Source: Paraburkholderia ribeironis (GTDB taxonomy: Bacteria; Pseudomonadota; Gammaproteobacteria; Burkholderiales; Burkholderiaceae). From it: 53,645 nucleotides of DNA. Made by a program: the position numbers and the translations under genes. Location: positions 12,423-66,067 of the forward strand of contig NZ_CYGX02000046.1 in NCBI RefSeq assembly GCF_900019265.1. The letters run 5' to 3'. Position 1 is the stretch's first letter. Each line of letters begins with the position of its first letter. Shown here in pieces: positions 1-9,024 of the stretch. The notes below the pieces were generated by a model. That model saw only the letters and a program-made list of their open reading frames with translations. It was not told the DNA's origin and ran no database searches.

Positions 1-38
1 CCACCGAAGCACCACCGACGCACTGCCAACTCACCACC

Positions 39-665
<627 letters not shown>

Positions 666-989
666 GGCGGTCGCGGCAGTGCGTGGGTTGTTCATGCCGT
701 GAATGATCGACCGGATGACCGGGATGCAGACCCCTGAAAAACGCCTGACTTGCTTCAGGTCCTTACCAGATCTTGCGTCGCATGAGGCAGGCGGCAACCT
801 GCCAGGACGTTGGTTGCGGACTATGCGAACGGAGCGCTTGCGGGCACCCACAAGCCTGGCGTACACCGCGCCGCAACCCCGCCCCGAGCACCGCCAATCC
901 ATGCATCCCAAATATTCCACGTCGGATTCGCGTAAACCCCAGTGTGCCGCTTACACTAACGTGCCGATGTTGGGTTGGGGGGCGCATAT
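666..989. other. divergent intergenic region, LprI-like gene / cyclic-di-GMP gene
   Basis: This 324-base gap must hold the promoters of both divergent genes. No confident -35/-10 pair, operator or RNA gene was found. A G-rich stretch at 971-983 lies just before the plus-strand ATG and can act as its ribosome site. Short ORFs here show no recognisable protein. Confidence 0.4.
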
Positions 990-3299
990 ATGAGCTGTGA
1001 AGCAACATCAGGTTGCACCATGGGAGCGACGCCACAGGGCACCCGCTACCAGCCGGATCTGGCCGAAGAGGTGTTGGCGTCGGAGCGTAGCGTGTTGCGG
1101 CTGATTACGCGCAATACGCCGCTGCCGGAATTACTCGACGAGGTGTGCCGCCGCGCGGAAGCGCTGCTCGGTGAAGGCGCGTCCTGTTCGATCCTGCTGC
1201 TGGACGCCGATGGCGTGCACGCGAGGTGCGGTGGCGCGCCGTCGCTGCCGCCGCATTTCAGCGCCGCGATCGACGGCGTCGCGATCGGTCCGCACGCAGG
1301 ATCGTGCGGCACCGCGATGTACGAGCGGCGCCTCGTCGTCGTCGAAGATATCGAAACCGATCCGCTGTGGGCGGATTACCGGCATCTCGCGTTGCCGCTC
1401 GGCTTGCGCGCGTGCTGGTCCGTGCCGTTCGAAAACGACGCTGGCGCGGTGCTCGGCGCGTTCGCGGTGTACTACCGCACGTCGCGCCGTCCCAGCCGCG
1501 AGGAACAGGCGCTGCTGCGCGACATCGGCAACAGCGTCGGTCTTGCGGTCCATCAGGACACGATGGCGCAGCGTCTCGCCCATAGCGAAGAGCATCACCG
1601 GCTGGTGGTCGATCATCTGAGCGAGGGCATTCTCGTGCAGTCGCGCTCGGGCGTGGTGCTGGCCTGCAATCCGAGCGCGCAGCGCATGCTGCGCACGACG
1701 CCGCAGGTCATCGGCCGCAGCATCGAAACCGTGATGCTGCGCGCGTTCCACGAGGACGGCTCGATCGTCACCGATGCCCAGCGCCCGATCATCCAGGTGC
1801 TGGCGACCGGCAAACCCGTGCTCGGTGTCACGATCGGCGTGGAGCTGATCGACGGCGACATCGTCTGGATCACGGAGAACGTGGTGCCGATCGTCCGACC
1901 GGGCGACACCGAGCCGGACTCGGTGCTGATCTCGTTCACCGATCTCGGCCCGGTACGCGAGGCGCAACGGCAGCTCAAGTTCCTCGCCACCCGCGACTCG
2001 CTCACTGGCCTGTACAACCGCGCCTATCTCAGCGAGCGCATGCGCGATCTGCTCGCGCCTGTTGCGGCCGACGGCTCGGGCGGACTGGCGAGCCTCGCCG
2101 TGCTGTTCGTCGATCTGGACGGTTTCAAGAAGGTCAACGATACGGCGGGTCACGAGGCCGGCGACGCGCTGCTGTGCAGCGTGGCCGAGCGGCTGTCGGC
2201 GTGCATCGGGCGCAACGACACGCTGGCGCGCGTGGGCGGCGACGAGTTCGTGATCGTCGTCAGCGCCTACGAAACGACCGGGCGTCTGATCGGACTCGCG
2301 CACCGGGTCCTCGACATGATCGCGGTGCCGTTCGCGGTGGCGGGCAACGAGTACTACCTGGGGGCGTCGATCGGCATCAGCCAGTTTCCCGAAGACGGTC
2401 AGGACGCCGCCACGCTGATGCGCAACGCCGATTCGGCGATGTATCACGCCAAGCAGCGCGGCCGCAACAACTTCCAGTTCTTCACCGCCGAGCTGAATCA
2501 GCATCTGCAACGCCGCTTTACGATCGAGCAATCGTTGCGGCGCGCGCTCGCCGCCGAAGAACTGAGTCTGGTGTATCAACCGATCGTCGATAGCGAGAAC
2601 GGCCGCACGATCGGCGCGGAAGCGCTGCTGCGCTGGTACAACAGCGATCTGGGCAATGTGTCGCCGGGGGAGTTCATCCCGGTGGCCGAAGACGCCGGGC
2701 TGATCGCCGAGATCGGCGACTGGGTGCTGGCGCGGGCCTGCGCGCAAGTCGCGCAATGGCGGCGCACGCTCGCGCCGGATCTGATCGTCGCGGTGAACCT
2801 GTCGCCACGGCAATTCAACGACGGGCTGCTGGAGCGCGTCCAGCGCTGTCTGTCGGAGTCGGGACTCGAGCCGGCGGCGCTCGAACTGGAGATCACCGAA
2901 CGGCTGCTGATGCATGACAGCGACACCGTGCTGCCCATGCTGAGCGCGTTGAGCGAGATGGGCGTGCGGATCTCGGTCGACGACTTCGGCACCGGTTATT
3001 CGTCGCTGTCGTATCTGAAGCGCTTCCCGCTGCATAACCTGAAGATCGACCGCTCGTTCGTCGCGGGCTTGCCGGATCATCGCGACTCGGTCGCGATTAC
3101 GCAGGCGGTGGTGGCGATGGCGCATTCGCTCGGCATGAACGTCACCGCGGAAGGCGTGGAGACCGCCGAGCAGGCCGCCTTCCTGCGCTCGATCAATTGC
3201 GATAAGCAGCAAGGCTATCTGTACAGCCGGCCGGTTGGCGCGAGCGCGTATGCACGCTGCCTGTGCGACGCGCAGATGAGCATGGCCAGCGCGCCCTGA
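990..3299 (+). CDS. GAF-PAS-GGDEF-EAL cyclic-di-GMP signalling protein
   Basis: This is a cytoplasmic 769-aa protein with no membrane segment. In order it has a GAF sensor (about 35-170), a PAS domain (about 205-325), a GGDEF diguanylate cyclase domain (about 335-500) and an EAL phosphodiesterase domain (about 515-760). The cyclase signature is intact (RVGGDEF). The EAL domain keeps EALLRW, ELEITERLL, the DDFGTGYSSL loop and TAEGVET, so both the making and breaking of cyclic-di-GMP look possible. GAF and PAS input suggests control by a soluble ligand or redox cue, which cannot be named. ATG 990 is preferred because a G-rich ribosome site precedes it; TTG 975 and ATG 1020 are alternatives. The direction of net activity cannot be told from sequence. 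Confidence 0.93.
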   Translation: MSCEATSGCTMGATPQGTRYQPDLAEEVLASERSVLRLITRNTPLPELLDEVCRRAEALLGEGASCSILLLDADGVHARCGGAPSLPPHFSAAIDGVAIGPHAGSCGTAMYERRLVVVEDIETDPLWADYRHLALPLGLRACWSVPFENDAGAVLGAFAVYYRTSRRPSREEQALLRDIGNSVGLAVHQDTMAQRLAHSEEHHRLVVDHLSEGILVQSRSGVVLACNPSAQRMLRTTPQVIGRSIETVMLRAFHEDGSIVTDAQRPIIQVLATGKPVLGVTIGVELIDGDIVWITENVVPIVRPGDTEPDSVLISFTDLGPVREAQRQLKFLATRDSLTGLYNRAYLSERMRDLLAPVAADGSGGLASLAVLFVDLDGFKKVNDTAGHEAGDALLCSVAERLSACIGRNDTLARVGGDEFVIVVSAYETTGRLIGLAHRVLDMIAVPFAVAGNEYYLGASIGISQFPEDGQDAATLMRNADSAMYHAKQRGRNNFQFFTAELNQHLQRRFTIEQSLRRALAAEELSLVYQPIVDSENGRTIGAEALLRWYNSDLGNVSPGEFIPVAEDAGLIAEIGDWVLARACAQVAQWRRTLAPDLIVAVNLSPRQFNDGLLERVQRCLSESGLEPAALELEITERLLMHDSDTVLPMLSALSEMGVRISVDDFGTGYSSLSYLKRFPLHNLKIDRSFVAGLPDHRDSVAITQAVVAMAHSLGMNVTAEGVETAEQAAFLRSINCDKQQGYLYSRPVGASAYARCLCDAQMSMASAP

Positions 3300-3549
3300 A
3301 CGAGCGGGTGGCTGCGGCCGCCCGCGCGCATTCATCAAACTGTCAGGCGCTCGCCGGTCGGCCCGCGAGGCGGGCGAGCGCGCCATCGATCCGTCAAGAT
3401 AGACGGTCCGCTGGCGCGATTGTTCGGATTGGTCAACAAGTGACTTCGCGTTCGCGGTATTTATCCGTAGCTGTCCGCTTCATACAATCCTCCCATCGAA
3501 ATGCATATTGAGCGCGGTGCCGAAGCGGCGCCGCGCGATGGGAGTCGTC

Positions 3550-3738
3550 ATGCCAGCCTTGATCAGAAACCAGTTGTACCGACCGTCGGTGGTGCTGCCG
3601 ATGGTCGCGCTCATGCAGGTGATGGTGGCGCAGGATTTCAATCTCGGCCAGGTCGGCTGGGTCGTGGCGGCGCGCGGCGCGCAGGCCGCGCTGCAACGCT
3701 CGCGCGAACTGATTTGCGCCGTGCACTGCCACGCCTGA
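3550..3738 (+). CDS. small hypothetical protein, 62 aa
   Basis: This is a possible small gene. ATG 3550 follows a GGGAG ribosome site with six bases between, and the context GGGAG..TCGTCATGCC is almost the same as that before the next gene (ATG 3859). The product has a hydrophobic stretch (VVLPMVALMQVMVAQDF) and a Cys-containing end (ICAVHCHA). No family is recognised. ATG 3538 and TTG 3508 are in-frame alternatives. The support is the ribosome site and an open frame only, so it may not be a gene. Confidence 0.4.
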   Translation: MPALIRNQLYRPSVVLPMVALMQVMVAQDFNLGQVGWVVAARGAQAALQRSRELICAVHCHA

Positions 3739-3858
3739 ATGCACCCCTGAACCCACCCCCACTGAAACAGATCCGCCGCAATCAGCGGCACCGCGTGGCG
3801 ACGCGAGGCACTAAGGGTAAGATGCTACGACCTGCACCCAAGCCTCGGGAGAGTCGTC

Positions 3859-5259
3859 ATGCCACAGCACTTCGACGCAGTCGTGATCGGTACCGGACAA
3901 GGCGGCTCGCCGCTTGCCGTGCGTCTCGCTCAAAGCGGGCGTAAAACCGCGGTGGTCGAACGCGCGGCCTTTGGCGGAACCTGCGTGAACGTCGGCTGCA
4001 CACCCACCAAGTCGTATGTGGCTAGCGCGCGTGCCGCGCACGTGGCGCGCCATGCCGCGGAATTGGGCGTGCAGGTGAGCGGCCCGGTCAGCGTCGATCT
4101 CGCGGCGGTCAAGGCGCGCAAGGACAGGATCATCGGACAGTCGCGCGACGGGGTCGAGAAATGGCTGCGCGGCACCCAGAACATCACCGTATTCAACGGC
4201 CACGCGCGCTTCACCGGTGCGCATACGTTTGCGCTCAGCGGACCGGACGGCGAGGTGCTGACTGAATTCAGCGCCGACGAAATCTTCCTCAACACCGGCA
4301 CACGCGCGATCGTGCCGCCGCTCGAAGGTCTCGAACGGATCCGCTACCACACCAACTCCAGTCTGCTCGAACTGACGGAATTGCCGAGTCATCTGGTGAT
4401 CGTCGGCAGCAGTTATATCGCGCTCGAATTCGCGCAGGTGTTTCGCCGTTTCGGCAGCCGCGTGACGGTGCTGGTGCGTGGCGAACGCGTGCTCACGCGC
4501 GAGGACGCCGATTTCGCGGAGTCGGTGCGCAAGGTGCTGGCACGCGACGGTGTGGAGTTCCGCTTCGGCGTGCAGCCTGCGCGGGTCGAGCCACATCCGC
4601 ATCGTGCGAATGACGTGTGCATCGGCTTCGAGCAGAACATGCCGGCGCTCGAGGCGTCGCATCTGCTATTCGCGACCGGCCGCGCGCCGAATACCGATGA
4701 CCTCGGCCTAGCCACCGCGGGCATCGCGACCGACCGGCACGGCACGATTCCGGTCGACGGCCAGTTGCGCACCAATGTGCCGGGCATCTGGGCGATCGGC
4801 GACATCAACGGCCGCGGCGCGTTCACCCATACTTCCTACGACGACTTCCAGATCGTCGCGGCCAACCTGATCGACGGCGGCACGCGCAGCGTCGACACGC
4901 GGATCATGACCTACGCGGTGTTCGTCGATCCACCGCTCGCACGCGTCGGGCTCTCCGAGGACGAGGTGCGCAAGACCGGCCGCGACGCGCTGATCGCTAC
5001 CATGCCGATGTCGCGCGTGGGTCGCGCCCGCGAACGCGGCGAGACCGACGGCTTCATGAAGGTGATGGTCGACGCGCAGAGCAGGCGCATTCTCGGGGCG
5101 GCGATCCACGGCATCGAAGGCGATGAGGCGATTCACACGTTCGTCGACATCATGACGGCGGGCGCGCCGTATCCGACCTTGCAATACGCGATGCACGTTC
5201 ATCCGACCATCAGCGAGCTGGTGCCCACCTTGCTCGATGGGCTCAAACCGATGAAGTGA
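3859..5259 (+). CDS. FAD-dependent pyridine nucleotide-disulfide oxidoreductase (MerA/Lpd-like)
   Basis: This 466-aa flavoprotein belongs to the class I disulfide reductase family. It has an N-terminal dinucleotide site (VVIGTGQGGSPLAVRLA), the redox-active motif GGTCVNVGCTPTK, a central NAD(P)H fold (LVIVGSSYIALEFAQVF), a second FAD motif (GIWAIGDING) and the dimer domain with MHVHPTISE, which supplies the active-site His-Glu pair. The fold is that of mercuric reductase and dihydrolipoamide dehydrogenase. There is no N-terminal metal-binding domain, no C-terminal vicinal Cys pair and no mer genes nearby, so mercury reduction is unlikely; the substrate is unknown. A GGGAGAG ribosome site supports ATG 3859. 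A cupin gene follows after 51 bases, probably in the same transcript. Confidence 0.88.
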   Translation: MPQHFDAVVIGTGQGGSPLAVRLAQSGRKTAVVERAAFGGTCVNVGCTPTKSYVASARAAHVARHAAELGVQVSGPVSVDLAAVKARKDRIIGQSRDGVEKWLRGTQNITVFNGHARFTGAHTFALSGPDGEVLTEFSADEIFLNTGTRAIVPPLEGLERIRYHTNSSLLELTELPSHLVIVGSSYIALEFAQVFRRFGSRVTVLVRGERVLTREDADFAESVRKVLARDGVEFRFGVQPARVEPHPHRANDVCIGFEQNMPALEASHLLFATGRAPNTDDLGLATAGIATDRHGTIPVDGQLRTNVPGIWAIGDINGRGAFTHTSYDDFQIVAANLIDGGTRSVDTRIMTYAVFVDPPLARVGLSEDEVRKTGRDALIATMPMSRVGRARERGETDGFMKVMVDAQSRRILGAAIHGIEGDEAIHTFVDIMTAGAPYPTLQYAMHVHPTISELVPTLLDGLKPMK

Positions 5260-5310
5260 GCAGCAGGCGCGCACGACGCCCATGGCGCGGAATCAGCTCG
5301 GACACGATCG

Positions 5311-5673
5311 ATGAAACACGTACTCGCCACCGGCAATCTGTTCGACTTCAACGCAGCCACATCCATACCCGCATGCGCCGGCGAGCGGGTCGACGCGCTC
5401 GTCGAGCAGCGCGGCGTCACGATCGAGCGCATCGTGTCGACCGGGCAGGCCAGTGCGCCGGGCTTCTGGTATGACAGTCCGCGCGCCGAATGGGTCGTGC
5501 TGCTGAGCGGCGCGGCGACGCTCGAGTTCGAAGGCAACGCGCAGCCGCATTCGATGAAGCCCGGCGACCATGTGCTGATCGACGCGCATTGCCGACACCG
5601 CGTGGCATGGACGAGCGATAGCGAACCGAGCGTGTGGCTCGCGGTGTACTACCCGGGCGACGTGTCGAGTTGA
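5311..5673 (+). CDS. cupin domain protein
   Basis: This 120-aa single-domain protein has the cupin beta-barrel pattern: LLSGAATLEFEG in the first motif, MKPGDHVLIDAHCRHRV in the second, and a final strand (VWLAVYYPG). The His residues of the second motif could bind a metal, but the first motif lacks the usual His-X-His, so metal binding is uncertain. Single-domain cupins are often small dioxygenases, isomerases or ligand-binding proteins; none can be chosen here. It lies 51 bases after the flavin oxidoreductase, suggesting co-transcription. The ribosome site is weak. Confidence 0.75.
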   Translation: MKHVLATGNLFDFNAATSIPACAGERVDALVEQRGVTIERIVSTGQASAPGFWYDSPRAEWVVLLSGAATLEFEGNAQPHSMKPGDHVLIDAHCRHRVAWTSDSEPSVWLAVYYPGDVSS

Positions 5674-5750
5674 ACGGCGCACGCGCGGCGGGTGTCAGTC
5701 CCGGCGTGCGCTGCCGGGCCGTCGCATGGTGGCGCACGCCACGCAGGGCC

Positions 5751-5780
5751 ACGTAGCGGCACGTAGCGCCACGTAGCGCA
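5751..5780. repeat. short 10-bp tandem repeat in intergenic region
   Basis: There are three head-to-tail copies of ACGTAGCG plus two variable bases, in the 226-base gap between the cupin gene and the TMEM175-like gene. No other feature is seen in that gap apart from the AGGA ribosome site of the next gene. Confidence 0.7.
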
Positions 5781-5899
5781 TCGCTCTCGCGCATCGACAA
5801 AGCGTCGCGGCATCGCGGATAATCGGCAGCGGCGCGGGTCGTCTGCGGGACACGGCCGAGCTGTGCGCCCAACCGCATTCGTCATCAGGAAACCCACCG

Positions 5900-6475
5900 A
5901 TGGGCAAGGGACGTGTCGAGGCCTTCAGCGATGGCGTGATCGCCATCATCATCACGATCATGGTGCTCGAGCTGAAGGTGCCGCAAGGTTTCGATCTCGC
6001 CGCGCTGCGTCCGGTGGCGCCGGTGTTCTGCGCGTACGTGCTGAGCTTCGTCTACGTCGGCATCTACTGGAACAATCACCATCACCTGTTCCATGCCGTG
6101 CAGCGGGTCAACGGCGCGGTGTTGTGGGCCAACCTTCATCTGCTCTTCTGGCTTTCGCTGATGCCGGTCGTCACGCACTGGATCGGCGCAACGCATCTGG
6201 CCGCGTGGCCGACCGCGATGTACGGCGTCGTGCTCTTCATGGCCGCGATCGCCTATTTCATTCTGACGCGCATGCTGATCCGCGAACACGGCAAGGGGTC
6301 GACCATCGCCAAGGCGGTCGGCAGCGACTTCAAGGGCAAGGTGTCGGTCGTGTTGTATCTTGCCGGCATCGCGCTGGCCTTCGTCGTACCGTGGGGCTCG
6401 GCGGCGCTTTATACGTTCACCGCCGCTTGGTGGCTGGTGCCCGATCGGCGCATCGAACACGTGCTGGAAGCATAG
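5900..6475 (+). CDS. TMEM175 family (DUF1211) membrane protein, putative potassium channel
   Basis: This 191-aa integral membrane protein has about six hydrophobic segments. The N-terminus carries the family signature RVEAFSDGVIAIIITIMVLE, which in characterised bacterial TMEM175 channels forms the first transmembrane helix and pore; such proteins are potassium-permeable tetramers. The length fits the single-repeat bacterial form. An AGGAAA ribosome site precedes ATG 5900. The next gene begins two bases after its stop codon, so the two are very likely translated from one message. Ion selectivity is inferred from the family. Confidence 0.85.
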   Translation: MGKGRVEAFSDGVIAIIITIMVLELKVPQGFDLAALRPVAPVFCAYVLSFVYVGIYWNNHHHLFHAVQRVNGAVLWANLHLLFWLSLMPVVTHWIGATHLAAWPTAMYGVVLFMAAIAYFILTRMLIREHGKGSTIAKAVGSDFKGKVSVVLYLAGIALAFVVPWGSAALYTFTAAWWLVPDRRIEHVLEA

Positions 6476-6477
6476 GC

Positions 6478-7353
6478 ATGCTGCTCGCGCTGAAGCTCGT
6501 GCTGGTGCCGGCTTTTCTCGCCGCGTTGACGGTGGCCGCACGCGTGTGGGGGCCGTCGGTGGCGGGATGGCTGGCGGGGCTGCCGGTCGTCGCCGGACCG
6601 ATCGTGTTGCTGCTTGCGTTGGAGCGCGGGCCGTCGTTCGCGGCGCAGGCGTCGGTGGCCTCGATAGCGGCGATCGCCGCGTCGGAAGCATTCAATCTCG
6701 CCTATGCGTGGACCTGCCGACGCTTTGCATGGCCGCTCGCGACGGCTGCCGGCATGGCGGGATGGCTGGGTGCGGCGCTGTTGCTTGCGCATCTGTCCGC
6801 GCCTTTGCCAGGCTCGCTGGTGGCGGCGATGGCCGCGGCATGCGTGGCCGTGGCGGTCTCGCAAAGCTGCCTGCCACGGGTGACGGGCGCCGTGCCGGCG
6901 GCGCGTGGCGGGCGCGTCGATCTGGCCGTGCGCATGCTGGCCGGCGCGCTGCTGACCGTCATGGTGACGACCATGTCCGTGTCGATGGGCGCGACCTGGA
7001 GCGGGCTGCTGTCGGTGTTTCCATTGCTTGGCATCGTGCTCGCGGTGTCGGCGCAGCGCGCGCACGGCGTGGACTTCGTCGCGTTGCTGATGCGCGGCAT
7101 GGTGATCGGGCGTGGCTCGTTCGCCGCGTTCTTCGCGGTGGCCGCGACGATGCTGCCGCGCTATGGTGTCTGGTTGAGTTTCGCGTGCGCGGCGGTGGTG
7201 TCGATCGTCGTGCAGGGCGCGACGCGGCGCATGCTCCGCGCGAGGCGGCCAGTGCCGGCCGCCTCGCGGGCAGCGGGCCGGGTCGGGCGGATGAGGCGGG
7301 ATGATGCCGAAGGAGGCCGAATGACGCCAACTCGTCGGAACCCGACGCTATGA
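6478..7353 (+). CDS. hypothetical multi-pass membrane protein
   Basis: This 291-aa protein is almost entirely hydrophobic, with roughly eight to nine predicted membrane segments and a basic, probably cytoplasmic tail (RRMLRARRPVPAASRAAGR). A repeated pattern of Ala/Leu/Val helices broken by GLPVVAGP-like turns suggests a small transporter or permease, but no family motif is recognised. ATG 6478 lies two bases after the stop of the TMEM175-like gene. Its own stop overlaps the ATG of the phosphoesterase gene (ATGA at 7350-7353), so the three genes form a translationally coupled operon. The function is unknown. Confidence 0.75.
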   Translation: MLLALKLVLVPAFLAALTVAARVWGPSVAGWLAGLPVVAGPIVLLLALERGPSFAAQASVASIAAIAASEAFNLAYAWTCRRFAWPLATAAGMAGWLGAALLLAHLSAPLPGSLVAAMAAACVAVAVSQSCLPRVTGAVPAARGGRVDLAVRMLAGALLTVMVTTMSVSMGATWSGLLSVFPLLGIVLAVSAQRAHGVDFVALLMRGMVIGRGSFAAFFAVAATMLPRYGVWLSFACAAVVSIVVQGATRRMLRARRPVPAASRAAGRVGRMRRDDAEGGRMTPTRRNPTL

Positions 7354-7838
7354 CTTCGCGTCACTCACGCTCGCCGACGACCCGCATCGGTCTCATCTCC
7401 GATACGCACAATCTGATGCGGCCCGAAGCGCTCGTCTATCTGGCCGGCTGTGACTTGATCATTCATGCGGGCGATATCTGCAATCAGGCGGTGCTGGATG
7501 CGCTGAGGAAGATCGCGCCGGTCACGGCGGTGCGCGGCAACAATGACACCGGCGACTGGGCTGCGTCCTTGCCGACGCATGCGACACTGACCGTGCAGCA
7601 GGTGACGATACGCGTCGTGCACGACATCGCCGAGCTGGGCGCTGATCTGTGCAGCGAGGGTGTCGGCGTGGTGGTGAGCGGCCATTCGCACAAGCCGTCG
7701 ATCAGTGAGCGCGATGGCGTGCTATTCGTCAATCCTGGCAGCGCGGGGCCGCGCCGTTTCAGGTTGCCGGTCTGCGCGGGAATGCTGCGGGTCGAAGGCG
7801 CGCAGGTGAGCGCGACTTTCGACACGCTGCTCATGTAA
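7350..7838 (+). CDS. YfcE/MJ0936-type metallophosphoesterase
   Basis: This 162-aa calcineurin-like phosphoesterase has the family metal ligands in order: RIGLISDTHN (Asp-X-His), IIHAGDIC (Asp), VRGNNDTGDW (Asn), VVHDIAELG and VVSGHSHKPS (His-X-His). All are present, so a working dinuclear metal centre is expected. Relatives cleave phosphodiesters or phosphomonoesters in vitro; the natural substrate is unknown. The start overlaps the previous stop by ATGA, giving translational coupling with the membrane protein upstream. A hairpin follows the stop. Confidence 0.9.
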   Translation: MTSRHSRSPTTRIGLISDTHNLMRPEALVYLAGCDLIIHAGDICNQAVLDALRKIAPVTAVRGNNDTGDWAASLPTHATLTVQQVTIRVVHDIAELGADLCSEGVGVVVSGHSHKPSISERDGVLFVNPGSAGPRRFRLPVCAGMLRVEGAQVSATFDTLLM

Positions 7839-7845
7839 CAGAACG

Positions 7846-7872
7846 GGCCGGCAGAAATCTGCCGGCCGGTTT
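7846..7872 (+). terminator. hairpin after the phosphoesterase gene
   Basis: The arms GCCGGCAG (7847-7854) and CTGCCGGC (7859-7866) pair perfectly around AAAT, nine bases after the stop codon. Only a short T tract follows, so it is a moderate terminator for the channel/membrane/phosphoesterase operon. Confidence 0.65.
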
Positions 7873-8127
7873 GCGGGCCACTTGCACGGCTCGCCGGTAA
7901 TGCGCGTTTCAGGCACGCGCCGTTGCGCGCGGCGGCCATCCATCCATGCGAAAAAGGTGAAAAGCTGGGTATCCGTATTCGGCGGTTGAGTTGTCATTGT
8001 GCGGCGCAGTGAATGCGGCGGGATGCCAGTGGCTATAGAGGTGTCGCTGAACGACCACAATCGGCCGGTGGACGCGCCCTGCTAGATCGTCAACAATCTG
8101 CCGCATATTCAAGAATGGGCCAACGGT
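7873..8127. other. non-coding stretch before the dapF-like gene
   Basis: Apart from the left inverted repeat, no gene is supported here. A 20-codon open stretch at 8023-8085 is probably repeat-derived. No confident promoter was found for the dapF-like gene, although transcription must start here or read through from upstream. Confidence 0.4.
7966..7989 (+). repeat. left 24-bp inverted repeat bounding the dapF-like/lysE module
   Basis: This 24-mer begins TGGGTATCCGTATTC and ends GCGGTTGA. Its reverse complement occurs at 9818-9841 with 21 of 24 positions identical. The two copies point inward and enclose 1.8 kb holding two genes. The flank at 8023-8085, reading MPVAIEVSLNDHNRPVDAPC and then a stop, looks like debris of an interspersed element (inference). 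Confidence 0.75.
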
Positions 8128-8928
8128 ATGACTATGCATTTCGTAAAGATGCATGCGCACGGCGACGACTTCGTTATTTTGGATTTGCGCGGCAAAGCCG
8201 ATCCGATAACGAGTGAGGTAGCTCGCAGTATGGGTGATCGACATAGAGGAATCGGGTTCAATCAGCTTGCCGTCATGCTTGACTGCGATGATGCGGCAGT
8301 ACGCTTACGGTTCTGGAATGCCGACGGGTCCATGCTTGATACCTGTGGGAGCGCAACCCGAGGCGTCGCGGATATGCTCATGCACGAAATCAATAAGCCT
8401 ACCGTCGTGCTAAGAACTAATCGCGGCTTGCTTACCTGCACGCGGGACGCGGATCAACGCGTGTCGGTCGATATGGGAAAGCCTCTGCTTAACTGGCAAG
8501 ACATTCCCCTCACCGAGGAAATGGACACCACTGCGCTCCCCCTGTCCGGCAACCCCACTGCCTGTAGCATGGGCAATCCGCATTGCACGTTTTTCGTTGA
8601 GGATTTGGGGTCCGTGGACGTGGCCGCTATTGGACCAATGATCGAAACCAACCCGCTTTTCCGCAATAGGACTAACGTGCACTTCGTACAGGTTATCGAT
8701 CGTGGTCGAATCCGCTTGCGCATTTGGGAACGTGGAGGCGGTATACCGCTCGGATCGGGCTCCTGTTGTTGTGGAGCAGCCATTGGAGGAATTCGACGCG
8801 GCCTTTTGGATGACACGGTCGAAGTCCAGTGCGACGGGGGGACGGTAAAGGTGCAATGGGACGGCATCGGCAGCGTTTTTCTGACGGGATCGGTCAAACC
8901 AGTCTTTTACGGAAAGATTGTTCTTTAG
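8128..8928 (+). CDS. DapF-family epimerase/racemase-like protein with altered active site
   Basis: This 266-aa protein has the two-domain fold of diaminopimelate epimerase throughout: KMHAHGDDFVILD, DRHRGIGFNQL, NADGSMLDTCGSATRG, SMGNPHC, RTNVHFVQV and RLRIWERGGG. The first catalytic Cys is kept (C73). The second site, normally ACGSGAC or ACGTGAC, reads IPLGSGSCCCG: without gaps the catalytic Cys aligns with Ser210, and three Cys follow at 213-215. Substrate-site residues also differ (GND to GDD, CGN to CGS, FDQ to FNQ). True DapF activity is therefore doubtful; a racemase, dehydratase or new activity is possible. Base composition is visibly lower in GC than its neighbours, and a LysE exporter follows. 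ATG 8134 is an alternative start. Confidence 0.8.
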   Translation: MTMHFVKMHAHGDDFVILDLRGKADPITSEVARSMGDRHRGIGFNQLAVMLDCDDAAVRLRFWNADGSMLDTCGSATRGVADMLMHEINKPTVVLRTNRGLLTCTRDADQRVSVDMGKPLLNWQDIPLTEEMDTTALPLSGNPTACSMGNPHCTFFVEDLGSVDVAAIGPMIETNPLFRNRTNVHFVQVIDRGRIRLRIWERGGGIPLGSGSCCCGAAIGGIRRGLLDDTVEVQCDGGTVKVQWDGIGSVFLTGSVKPVFYGKIVL

Positions 8929-8960
8929 GTTTGCCCAGCAGACGTATGCGGAGAGCGCAA

Positions 8961-8975
8961 TCGATTCGCAATCGA
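8961..8975. promoter_or_regulatory. perfect 6-3-6 dyad before lysE-type gene
   Basis: TCGATT-CGC-AATCGA is a perfect dyad in the 96-base gap between the dapF-like and lysE-like genes, 50 bases before the exporter start. It could be an operator; no dedicated regulator gene lies nearby. Confidence 0.4.
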
Positions 8976-9024
8976 CGACAGAAGCGATGGTAGATTAGGC
9001 CACTTGAATTGAAGAGGGGCCTTT

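Noticed and set aside
3859..5259. Mercuric reductase (merA)
   Set aside because: No heavy-metal domain, no C-terminal Cys pair and no mer operon; only the general flavoprotein family is supported.
8128..8928. Canonical dapF for lysine and peptidoglycan synthesis
   Set aside because: Second catalytic Cys and several substrate residues are changed, composition is atypical, and no lysine or cell-wall genes are adjacent.
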